This document shows, piece by piece, positions 15,471 to 22,819 of a stretch of 49,312 bases of DNA (its first letter is position 1; every line of letters starts with the position of its first letter). The position numbers and the translations under genes were made by a program. Below the pieces are notes generated by a model. It had not been told where the DNA came from, did no database searches, and saw only the letters and a list, made by a program, of their open reading frames with translations. Origin of the DNA: Oscillospiraceae bacterium (GTDB lineage: Bacteria; Bacillota; Clostridia; Oscillospirales; CAG-272); NCBI GenBank assembly GCA_015065455.1, contig SVQI01000012.1, positions 1-49,312 on the forward strand, in the 5' to 3' direction.

Positions 15471-15943
15471 TGTTCTGATCCTCCTGAATAATCTGAATTG
15501 TTTTTTATGCAAACAAGCTTAACGCCGCGGATTTGTTTTACCGTAACGAGCTCGTTTTTTTCTATAATAATAGAGTTATCCTCGGTAACGGCGGACCATT
15601 CCTTTCCGCCTACCTTTACAGCGCCTTTTCCCTCAATGTTGTTTATGGTTTCCGTTACTATGGCGTCTTTGCCGATGATTAAATCAAGATTGGTGGGAAC
15701 AATAGGTGATCTTTTTAAGGACTTTTTGAATATGGTTGTGGATAGGGTGACGAGAACCAAAGCCAACGCAAAGAACACTAACACCTGAACCCACACGGCA
15801 ATATCAAAGGGCAAAACCGACAGAACCAACGCTAAGATGCCCGCAGGAATAAACCAGATGGTAACAAGGTCTGCGGTAATACTTTCAACGTAAATAGCAA
15901 TAAGTATTACTGCTGCCCATATATAAGGCATATATTCTAACAT
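15467..15943 (-). CDS. NfeD-like membrane protein
   Basis: 158-residue protein with about three hydrophobic segments in residues 5-75 and a C-terminal OB-fold domain (about 88-145, including GKDAIVTETINNIEGKG and IEKNELVTVKQIRG). NfeD OB domains bind the SPFH partner encoded directly downstream. It lacks the ClpP-like protease domain of long NfeD proteins, so it is the short form. It heads the two-gene unit and is preceded by a sigma-A-type promoter. Confidence 0.9.
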   Translation of the reverse strand: MLEYMPYIWAAVILIAIYVESITADLVTIWFIPAGILALVLSVLPFDIAVWVQVLVFFALALVLVTLSTTIFKKSLKRSPIVPTNLDLIIGKDAIVTETINNIEGKGAVKVGGKEWSAVTEDNSIIIEKNELVTVKQIRGVKLVCIKNNSDYSGGSEQ

Positions 15944-15987
15944 AATATTTTCTCCTTTTGAAAAAATATACTTAAAGTACTGATTTA

Positions 15988-16016
15988 ATTATATCATATT
16001 TTGTGTATGTTGTAAA
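15988..16016 (-). promoter_or_regulatory. promoter for nfeD-SPFH
   Basis: TTTACA (16011-16016) and TATAAT (15988-15993) on the minus strand, 17-base spacer. Confidence 0.7.
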
Positions 16017-16087
16017 TATTTATTAGTATGAAATGCAAATAATGATTTAGTCAGAATAAACAAATTTTATAAGGCGTATAAAATTTG

Positions 16088-16116
16088 TTGACAAAACAAA
16101 AATCGTTTGTTATAAT
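16088..16116 (+). promoter_or_regulatory. promoter for the second acyl carrier protein
   Basis: TTGACA (16088-16093) and TATAAT (16111-16116), 17-base spacer, consensus at both hexamers. The 5' leader of about 135 bases before the start codon is unusually long for a small gene. Confidence 0.82.
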
Positions 16117-16257
16117 TGGTGATAAAGTAGGGGTATGTAACTACTCCGCGAAAAAGAATGAAAAATCTTGAAAAATGTCGTATTGCTCGGCGTAAATACG
16201 GCAAAACTGTTTCCCCTTTTAAAAATAAAAACCATCACGCCGAGAACGGAGATTGCT

Positions 16258-16488
16258 ATGTTTGAAAAAGTAAAAGAAATGTTGGAAGAATCCCTTCAGA
16301 TCAATCCTGAAGAAATCACATTGAAGAGTGAGCTTGTAGGCGACCTCGGAATAAACTCTCTTGAACTTGCTGACCTTGTTCTTACTTGCGAAGAAAAGTT
16401 CGATATTGAAATCAAAGACGAGGATATTCACAAGTTTGTAACTGTCGGAGACGTTGTAAACTATCTTACCGAGGCTTTGGGTGAATAA
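16258..16488 (+). CDS. acyl carrier protein, second copy
   Basis: 76-residue acidic protein MFEKVKEMLEESLQI with the carrier motif LGINSLELADLV. The usual DSL is NSL here; the serine for phosphopantetheine (in NSL) is kept, and substitution of the Asp by Asn is less common. CGGAG lies 7 bases before the ATG at 16258; the longer in-frame reading from 16168 has no ribosome site. No fab or polyketide genes adjoin it. The downstream neighbour is a degenerate NERD-like membrane protein. It is the partner copy of the ACP at 2072 and could be the specialised one, but this is inference. Confidence 0.9.
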   Translation: MFEKVKEMLEESLQINPEEITLKSELVGDLGINSLELADLVLTCEEKFDIEIKDEDIHKFVTVGDVVNYLTEALGE

Positions 16489-16630
16489 GTTCGGTATATC
16501 AAATATATACAGTATATGACGGATTTTTTTGGACAGCGGGCATAGAGTCGGCTGTCCTAATATATATTTACACTGGTTTGCGTTTATGATTTTACTTGTT
16601 CTATGTGTATTTGATGGGAAGTGAAAAATT

Positions 16631-17245
16631 GTGGCAAAGTTTTTTATTGCAATCGGAATAATATTGTGTATAGTTTTTATGCTGTGGGTTGCATTTGTCA
16701 TTTATTCGCGTATTACGGCAAATAAGATAATGCAGAACGGAAGAAGAAAAAGAAACTTTATATTTAACTATTTGTGCCTTAGATTCAGCAGAATCAATAC
16801 TATAAAAGACGTGAGTCTTATTGTTAAGAATAATGCAACGGGCGGCGGAAGATACGTTTCTGATATAGGTCTTGTGTTTGTAAATCAGGGCGGACTTTTT
16901 GTTATTGATACGGTTGCCGGTTCGGGTTATATTGATATAACCGACGGAGGAACGTGGCATCGCATTATTAACGACAAATATTATTCCTTTGATGATCCGG
17001 TTGTGAAGAATACGCAGAAGGTAAAGGAAGTAAAATGGTTTTTGCGTAACGAAGGTGTGGAAAACGTTCCGGTTCACAGTGTTGTAGTGTTTACAGGCAA
17101 GCGTATAAGATTTTCCAAACACATAAGAGGACTCATTACTGCGGACGAGCTTGCATCTTATCTTGTTGACTTGAATAAGGACAGATTTTTGTCGCACAAG
17201 GAAATACGTGAGGTTGTCAAACTTATAAAAACCAAACAAGAGTAA
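16631..17245 (+). CDS. membrane-anchored NERD-like protein, degenerate
   Basis: 204-residue protein with one N-terminal membrane helix (about 4-26) and a cytoplasmic domain. The stretch SDIGLVFVNQGGLFVIDTVAGSG (positions about 77-99) and the later KNTQKVKEVKWFL and VHSVVVFTG match the strand and helix order of NERD (nuclease-related) domains: IDHvLv...GlFVIEtK, NPl.Q, vVFt. The catalytic Asp-Glu-x-Lys pattern is not intact: DTV replaces ExK, so nuclease activity is doubtful. A GTG start at 16631 follows GGGAAG. It lies 140 bases after the ACP gene. Function unknown. Confidence 0.7.
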   Translation: MAKFFIAIGIILCIVFMLWVAFVIYSRITANKIMQNGRRKRNFIFNYLCLRFSRINTIKDVSLIVKNNATGGGRYVSDIGLVFVNQGGLFVIDTVAGSGYIDITDGGTWHRIINDKYYSFDDPVVKNTQKVKEVKWFLRNEGVENVPVHSVVVFTGKRIRFSKHIRGLITADELASYLVDLNKDRFLSHKEIREVVKLIKTKQE

Positions 17246-17260
17246 ATTTTTATGAAAATA

Positions 17261-17290
17261 AAAAAGCTGTAGTTTTTCTACAGCTTTTTT
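17261..17290. terminator. bidirectional terminator between convergent genes
   Basis: A 12-bp perfect stem (17261-17272 with 17278-17289), loop of five T, flanked by A and T runs. It serves the NERD-like gene on plus and the Lit-like gene on minus; the minus-strand stop codon lies inside the stem. Confidence 0.88.
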
Positions 17291-18081
17291 TGTTTTCTTT
17301 TTCTGTCTATAAAATATCCCGACATTATCCATGCGAAAAGGATTGCTATTACGTTTATAACAATAATTTTTACACAATTCATAAAGAAATCGATAGTCAG
17401 AATTGAAGTCAAAGTATCGTTGAAAAATGAACCGCTGAATTTCGATGGATCTGCGGGGAAAAATATATAGTGCATACAAGTCCATAATTCGTTTATGAAA
17501 TTATCTGCCGAGAAAGTGTTGTAGATATGAAGTGTTCTGAAAAAAACAAAAGCAATAAACAAAATTACAGAAATTAAAATTCCAACGACAGTGAGTAGCG
17601 AATATTTGAAAATGTGTTGTTTTATATCTTTTTTTCTGTATATCATCCAAATGACGCACAAAACAATTATTACAACAATAACAGAGGTTACTATTCTGAC
17701 TGTATCAAAAAGTTTTTTTACGTCTTCCATATGGGAAACAGCTTCTTCTCCAAATATTTCAACGTTGTTATGTTTTTGTCCATTTAACGTTACTTTATCC
17801 AATTTTAAGGAAAAGCTGTCCTTTTCTCCCGATAAAAAAGAAGAAATATGCTTTATGATCTCGTTAATCTGTAATTGTGTAAAATCTGCCGTTTGGTACG
17901 TTTTTCCGCCGATATAATTTACTGATAATACTTGACTGGTGTCGGGATAAATATTACAATCTTTAAATTGGCTTACGTAAAAAGAATCGGTCGTGCCCAT
18001 TATGATCGCGGGAAGAGTTATTGAACATACAAGCAGACATACGGTGAAAAATATAACCGTGATTTTGTCAAGAATTTTCAA
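17278..18081 (-). CDS. TIGR01906/DUF1461 membrane protein, Lit-like
   Basis: 267-residue protein with four membrane helices (about 8-30, 127-150, 160-182, 236-258) and two extracellular stretches. The family motif HMEDVKKLFD lies just before helix 2, and MHYIFF lies in the second extracellular loop; their histidines are the residues expected to be catalytic in Lit, the lipoprotein intramolecular transacylase that makes lyso-form lipoproteins. The late segment FFNDTLTSILTIDFF is also typical. A TTG start at 18081 follows GGGGGG by 7 bases. It is the last gene of the PPIase-deoC-DUF554 unit, whose first gene encodes a lipoprotein. Lit activity is inferred from family membership. Confidence 0.8.
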   Translation of the reverse strand: MKILDKITVIFFTVCLLVCSITLPAIIMGTTDSFYVSQFKDCNIYPDTSQVLSVNYIGGKTYQTADFTQLQINEIIKHISSFLSGEKDSFSLKLDKVTLNGQKHNNVEIFGEEAVSHMEDVKKLFDTVRIVTSVIVVIIVLCVIWMIYRKKDIKQHIFKYSLLTVVGILISVILFIAFVFFRTLHIYNTFSADNFINELWTCMHYIFFPADPSKFSGSFFNDTLTSILTIDFFMNCVKIIVINVIAILFAWIMSGYFIDRKRKQKKL

Positions 18082-18120
18082 ACTTAATCCCCCCGTGTTA
18101 TGATTTATAAAATAATTATA

Positions 18121-18834
18121 TTAAAAGAATGCCCAGATTACAGCGACGATTATCGCAGGAAGCATATTTGCAACCTTGACAGAATTTTTTCTAAGTAGAT
18201 TAAGTCCGACGCAGAATATAAGTATTGAGCCTGTGAGCGACAGGTTGTTGAGTGCCATATCTGTCATATAGGGCTGAATTAATTTTGCGGCAAGAGTAAA
18301 ACCACCCTGAAGAACCAAGACGGGAATAGCTGAAAAAACGCAGCCTTTACCCATAGATGAAGTTAAAACTATTATTATGATAAAGTCGAGAAGTGATTTT
18401 ACCAGGAGAATGGAGTAATCGCCGAAAAGGCCGTCCTGAATAGAGCCAACGACGGTCATAGCTCCAACGCAAACGGTAATTGACGCGCTTACAAATCCGT
18501 CAACGAACGTTGTGTCTTTTGCGCTTCCCGTTTTTGTCTTAAGCCATTCGCCCAGTTTTTCTATTTTGCCGTCAATATCTATCAGTTCGCCAATCAATGT
18601 TCCGATTGCAAAGCTTGCAATCATCATCAAAGTTCCGCCGCTTGTCAGTTTGCCGTCGGAAACCGACATTATTTTTTCCAAAGCGCCGCTGAGACCGATA
18701 AACATAACGCAGATTCCTGTTGATTTAATAATTGCAGTCTGCAAAGAGTCTTTTAAAAATTTTCCAAACAATGCGCCGATAATTCCGCCAAGCAAAATCG
18801 CGCCTACGTTTATTATAGTTCCGAGTCCTATCAT
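18121..18834 (-). CDS. DUF554 family membrane protein
   Basis: 237-residue, very hydrophobic protein with about seven membrane helices. The N-terminus MIGLGTIINVGAILLGGIIG and the middle segment around FVSASITVCVGAMTVVGSIQDG are hallmarks of DUF554 (YdfK/YqgA), a possible transporter of unknown substrate. GGAAGG lies before the ATG. It follows deoC by 25 bases and precedes the Lit-like gene by 39. Confidence 0.9.
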   Translation of the reverse strand: MIGLGTIINVGAILLGGIIGALFGKFLKDSLQTAIIKSTGICVMFIGLSGALEKIMSVSDGKLTSGGTLMMIASFAIGTLIGELIDIDGKIEKLGEWLKTKTGSAKDTTFVDGFVSASITVCVGAMTVVGSIQDGLFGDYSILLVKSLLDFIIIIVLTSSMGKGCVFSAIPVLVLQGGFTLAAKLIQPYMTDMALNNLSLTGSILIFCVGLNLLRKNSVKVANMLPAIIVAVIWAFF

Positions 18835-18859
18835 TTTTTACCTTCCAAGTATGTAAATA

Positions 18860-19543
18860 TCAGCAAAACATTTTGTAAAGGGAGCTTGTTCCAAGTCGGC
18901 TGACGCCAAGGTCGAGGAAGTTTACTGCGTCTTCGATAGATTTAATACCGCCCGCTGCCTTTACTTTTATTTTTCCGCAAGTTTCTTTTACCATCAGCTC
19001 AGCGTCGTGGAAAGTTGCTCCACCACCCGCAAAGCCCGTTGAGGTTTTTATATATTCAGCTCCGCTGTTGATTACAATTTCGCACATTTTTCTTTTTTCG
19101 TCGTCTGTAAGTAAACACGTTTCAATTATTACTTTTAAAAGCTTACCCGAACATGCTTCCTTCACGGCTTTTATATCGTTTAAAACGAGCTCGTATTTCT
19201 TTTCTTTTAAAGCGCCTATGTTGATTACCATATCAATTTCAGAAGCGCCGTTCTTGACAGCATCTGAGGTTTCAAAAGCTTTTGTCTTCGTTGTTATATA
19301 TCCGTTGGGAAATCCGATTACCGTACAGATAGGGAGCTTGTCTTGAGTGTATTCGTACGCTTGTTTTACAAAAGAGGGAGCAATACATACAGAAGCGGTG
19401 TTGCCTTCCAGCCCCTCGTCGCATATTTTTTTGACGTCAGCCCATACCGCATCTTGTTTAAGAATTGTGTGGTCGCAGTAAGAAAGAATATCTTTGCCTG
19501 TGTATTTTCCGTAAAGCTTGTTGATTTTTTCAAGATTAATCAT
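18860..19543 (-). CDS. deoC: deoxyribose-phosphate aldolase
   Basis: 227-residue TIM-barrel class I aldolase that cleaves 2-deoxyribose 5-phosphate to glyceraldehyde 3-phosphate and acetaldehyde in nucleoside catabolism. KVIIETCLL precedes the Schiff-base lysine in EYIKTSTGF, and the second active-site lysine is in KAAGGI. Its start overlaps the stop of the PPIase gene in ATGA. No other nucleoside catabolic genes (deoA, deoB, pup) are near. Confidence 0.94.
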   Translation of the reverse strand: MINLEKINKLYGKYTGKDILSYCDHTILKQDAVWADVKKICDEGLEGNTASVCIAPSFVKQAYEYTQDKLPICTVIGFPNGYITTKTKAFETSDAVKNGASEIDMVINIGALKEKKYELVLNDIKAVKEACSGKLLKVIIETCLLTDDEKRKMCEIVINSGAEYIKTSTGFAGGGATFHDAELMVKETCGKIKVKAAGGIKSIEDAVNFLDLGVSRLGTSSLYKMFC

Positions 19544-20148
19544 TTTGACTCCTCGCTTTCGGGTGTTAAAACTCGTATTTCTTTGATAACGGGGCGGTAA
19601 TCCTTGTGTACAGTTCCGTTTGAATCGGTTACGACTGCCTCTTCGCAGATCTTGTCAACAATTTCAATTCCTTTTGTAACTCTTCCGAACGCAGCGTACT
19701 CGCCGTCAAGTCTTACGTCATCCTGGTGCATAATAAAAAATTGAGTAGATGCGCTATCGTAGTCGTTTCCGAGTCTTGCCATTGAAAGTGTTCCTCTGAG
19801 GTGGCTTATTTCGTTTTTTACGCCGTTCGCGGAAAATTCTCCCTTTATGGTGGCTGTCCCGTTGTTGCTTAAGCCGTCGCCGTCAGGGTCTCCGCCTTGC
19901 ATCATAAAGCCTTCTATTATACGGTGAAATACGATGCCGTTATAAAAGCCATCTTCAGCAAGTGTGATAAAGTTTTTTACTGTTATGGGGGCTGTTTTTG
20001 CATCAAGCACGGCTGTTATGGTGCCGTAGTCTTCTATTTCTATTTCAATTGTGTATGATTCGTGCTCCAGTCCGTTTGATTTAGAACAGGAAAAAAGACA
20101 AAACACGGAAATCGTTACGATAAGTATCGCGATAATTTTTTTTGTCAT
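19540..20148 (-). CDS. cyclophilin-type peptidyl-prolyl isomerase, lipoprotein
   Basis: 202-residue secreted isomerase. The N-terminus has a lipoprotein signal peptide with lipobox LFSC (Cys about 21). The cyclophilin domain follows, with FHRIIEGFMMQGGDP (catalytic Arg, FMMQGGD) and GTLSMARLGNDYDSASTQFFI. It probably speeds folding of exported proteins at the outer face of the membrane. AAGGAG precedes the ATG. It leads a four-gene unit with deoC, DUF554 and a Lit-like protein, the latter possibly acting on lipoproteins such as this one. Confidence 0.92.
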   Translation of the reverse strand: MTKKIIAILIVTISVFCLFSCSKSNGLEHESYTIEIEIEDYGTITAVLDAKTAPITVKNFITLAEDGFYNGIVFHRIIEGFMMQGGDPDGDGLSNNGTATIKGEFSANGVKNEISHLRGTLSMARLGNDYDSASTQFFIMHQDDVRLDGEYAAFGRVTKGIEIVDKICEEAVVTDSNGTVHKDYRPVIKEIRVLTPESEESK

Positions 20149-20186
20149 TTTTAGTCTCCTTTGTCAAATGAAAAATAAACACCGTA

Positions 20187-20215
20187 ATTTTAACATATTT
20201 AAAAAATATTTGCAA
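20187..20215 (-). promoter_or_regulatory. promoter for the PPIase-deoC unit
   Basis: TTGCAA (20210-20215) and TAAAAT (20187-20192) on the minus strand, 17-base spacer. Confidence 0.5.
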
Positions 20216-20245
20216 GTAGTGACAGTTATTATTAAACGTAAAAAC

Positions 20246-20282
20246 AAAAAATGCTGCCGATAAAACACGGCAGGCATTTTTT
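20246..20282 (-). terminator. terminator of the Asn/Ser-rich peptide gene
   Basis: Stem formed by AAAAATGC/GCATTTTT with an inner TGCCG/CGGCA, flanked by A and T runs. It lies 17 bases past the stop codon at 20299 on the minus strand. Confidence 0.8.
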
Positions 20283-20298
20283 GTTTTCAGACCGTTTG

Positions 20299-20421
20299 TC
20301 AGTTCTGGTTTTCAGAAGACTGATTTTCGTTGTTGTTAGAGCTTTCGGAACGGTTAGACTTGTTAGAGTTGTTGTTAGAATTGTTTGACTTGTTTGATCT
20401 GTTCTGGTTCTTGTTATCCAT
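20299..20421 (-). CDS. 40-residue Asn/Ser-rich small protein
   Basis: The minus strand reads ATG, 40 codons, TGA, with AAGGAG seven bases before the ATG. The product starts MDNKNQNRSNKSNNSNNNSN and is made almost only of Asn, Ser, Lys, Glu, Gln and Arg, so it is fully disordered with no membrane or signal segment. A terminator follows directly, which supports a real transcript. Ribosome site, stop and terminator are well placed, and codon use varies between AAC/AAT and TCT/AGC, unlike a simple repeat artefact. Function is unknown; a role in spores is possible but not shown. Confidence 0.75.
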   Translation of the reverse strand: MDNKNQNRSNKSNNSNNNSNKSNRSESSNNNENQSSENQN

Positions 20422-20553
20422 TGTTATACTCCTTGTAAATAAGCCGTTTATTTTTTTGTTTGCCGGCTTTTTGTTTTACGATAAAAGTGTTTGCATCTTG
20501 CACCGAAAATATGTGAGGAAATATTTGGTTTTTATATAATAAGGAGAGCTCGG

Positions 20554-20582
20554 TTGACAAATATCGACTTTTTTTGTATAAT
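20554..20582 (+). promoter_or_regulatory. consensus sigma-A promoter for the dockerin-glucosaminidase gene
   Basis: TTGACA (20554-20559) and TATAAT (20577-20582) with a 17-base spacer: a perfect consensus promoter, 53 bases before the start codon. Confidence 0.88.
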
Positions 20583-20635
20583 ATTTATATCTGTTTTTTT
20601 AAAAAGGCGTATTATTTATTGCTTAGGAGAGATAT

Positions 20636-22768
20636 ATGAGATTTGACTTTTGTCAAAAAAATATAATAAAAACCTCTTTGGCTGTACTGTTCACAGCAGT
20701 TTTTCTTGTGGCTGTTTGCATCAGTATAATAGGAGCGCAGACAACACGAGAGGGAATTGTAAACGTTACCGGCGGTAACAGATTGAATATTCGAGCTGAT
20801 GCCGGAACGAATTTCAATATTGTTGGAAGTCTGACCGAGGGAGAGGTTATCCCGATATTTTCTGAGAAAACGGGAACAGACGGTATGGTGTGGTATATGA
20901 CCGAGCACGACGGTAAGGTTGGATATGTTCGATCTGATTACATTATAGTTAAGGAACCTCCCGCCCAGGATACCACAACTCCTCCCCAGGAAGATACAAC
21001 TGCTCCTGAAGATACAACGGCACCCGGAGAAGAAACAACGGCTCCCGATGGAGAAACTACCTCGCCGGAGGATTCGTCGGGAAGTGATGAGCCTCAGCCT
21101 TCAGAATTTGAGGCATATTTGACACAGCAGGGATTTCCGGAATCCTACAAGCCATATCTTCGTGAACTACACGCACTCTATCCTAACTGGGTGTTTAAGG
21201 CTCAACATACGGGATTTGAGTATTCCTATGTTGTAACGAATCAGCTTCATCAGAGTCTTATCTGGAAGGATTCAATATCTTCGTGGAAATCTATCGAGGG
21301 TGATGCTTATAACTGGAATACAAACCAGTGGAACGTCTTCGATGGGGACGGTTGGGTAAGAGCGTCGAGATCGTTGATCGAATACTATGTGGATCCTCGT
21401 AACTTCCTCGGAATTAATACGGTATTCCAGTTTTTAGAGCAAAGCTTTGATGGGAATATACAGACAGTCGACGGTGTTAACAGAATAATAGCCGGAACTT
21501 TTATGGAGAAAGATATAATTGATTCAGATGGCAACAATCTGAATTATCCGTCGGTTATCTTTGAGGCAGGAAAGACATACGGTGTAAATCCGTACGTTTT
21601 AGCATCAATGATAGTTCTTGAACAGGGAAGTAACGGTTCATCAATTATATCGGGAACGGTTCCCGGATATGAAGGATATTACAATTACTTCAATATCGGT
21701 GCATATAATCAAGGTGGACTTAGTGCTGTACAGCGCGGACTTTGGTATGCCAAGGGTGGTAATAATGGCAGTACGTCTAACTTAAGACCTTGGAATACAA
21801 GACTCAAGGCGATAAATGGCGGAGCATATTTTTACGCGAATAACTATACGAATAACGGTCAAACGACTTTGTATTTAAAGCGATTTAACGTTCAGGGTGA
21901 TAGGCCGTTTACGGGACAGTATATGCAGGCGATTCACGGTGCGGAAAGCGAGGCTGTAAAGCTTTCGCAGGGCTATACTCAGGAACTGAGAAACGTGGCT
22001 TTGTCGTTCTACATACCTGTATATGAGAGTATGCCCGAAACACCATATTCGAAACCTACGGGCGACGGCTCGCCGAATATGAAGCTTTCATCGCTTTCTG
22101 TTGAAGGCTTTGAGCTTACTCCCGAATTTTCTGTAGACAATCTTGAATATATGCTTGTTGTTACGCCGAACGTAACTTCGATCAACATAAATGCAACAGC
22201 TATGGAGAGCTCGGCAACTATTGAAGGTCTTGGCGTAAAAAGTCTCGTTTCCGAGAATAACGTTTTTGAAATAAAGGTTACCGCCGGAAACGGAACGGTG
22301 AGAACTTATAAGATTACGGTAGCTAAAGAAAATTCAGAATCGTACGGAAAGGTAAACGTTACAGACCATTTCAAGAAAGATAATGATATCTTCTACGGAA
22401 TAGCTCCCGGTATGACAGTTGGAGCGTTTAAGCCTTTGTTTGTAACAGAAGGTTCGGTTGTCGTTAAGTCACCGTCAGGCGCTGAAAAGGGTGATGCAGA
22501 CGTAATGGCAACAGACGACATACTTATTGTTTATACAACGACAGGAGTAAAACACGGTGAATACAGAGCTTCTGTCAAGGGGGATCTTAACTGCGACGGA
22601 AAAGTGAATATAAGCGATTTGCTTAAGGTGCGTAACAATATTCTCGGTACAGCAGAGCTTCCAAAAGGTCAGTTCTTAGCCGGTGACGTAACTGAGGATG
22701 GCAAAATATCCATCAGTGATTTGTTGAAGATAAGAAATCATATTCTCGGTACTGCATCTATCGCTTAG
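20636..22768 (+). CDS. secreted dockerin-bearing N-acetylglucosaminidase
   Basis: 710-residue exported modular protein. In order: signal peptide (1-35); SH3b wall-binding domain (40-100, NRLNIRADAGTNFNIVG); Pro/Thr/Glu-rich linker (103-155); a glucosaminidase (lysozyme-like) domain (about 155-465) with IVLEQGSNG supplying a likely catalytic Glu; a cadherin-like beta-sandwich (about 480-570); an unassigned domain; and a C-terminal type I dockerin (647-710) with two Ca-binding repeats (GDLNCDGKVNISDLLKVRN and GDVTEDGKISISDLLKIRN). It likely cuts peptidoglycan glycan chains during growth or division. Taking GGAGAG as ribosome site, the ATG at 20636 is the start. The next gene encodes a membrane-anchored cohesin protein, the natural dockerin receptor. 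Confidence 0.9.
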   Translation: MRFDFCQKNIIKTSLAVLFTAVFLVAVCISIIGAQTTREGIVNVTGGNRLNIRADAGTNFNIVGSLTEGEVIPIFSEKTGTDGMVWYMTEHDGKVGYVRSDYIIVKEPPAQDTTTPPQEDTTAPEDTTAPGEETTAPDGETTSPEDSSGSDEPQPSEFEAYLTQQGFPESYKPYLRELHALYPNWVFKAQHTGFEYSYVVTNQLHQSLIWKDSISSWKSIEGDAYNWNTNQWNVFDGDGWVRASRSLIEYYVDPRNFLGINTVFQFLEQSFDGNIQTVDGVNRIIAGTFMEKDIIDSDGNNLNYPSVIFEAGKTYGVNPYVLASMIVLEQGSNGSSIISGTVPGYEGYYNYFNIGAYNQGGLSAVQRGLWYAKGGNNGSTSNLRPWNTRLKAINGGAYFYANNYTNNGQTTLYLKRFNVQGDRPFTGQYMQAIHGAESEAVKLSQGYTQELRNVALSFYIPVYESMPETPYSKPTGDGSPNMKLSSLSVEGFELTPEFSVDNLEYMLVVTPNVTSININATAMESSATIEGLGVKSLVSENNVFEIKVTAGNGTVRTYKITVAKENSESYGKVNVTDHFKKDNDIFYGIAPGMTVGAFKPLFVTEGSVVVKSPSGAEKGDADVMATDDILIVYTTTGVKHGEYRASVKGDLNCDGKVNISDLLKVRNNILGTAELPKGQFLAGDVTEDGKISISDLLKIRNHILGTASIA

Positions 22769-22819
22769 AACGTATAAATGTTGATAGAAAACATAAACAC
22801 TGTAAATAGGAGAAGATAT

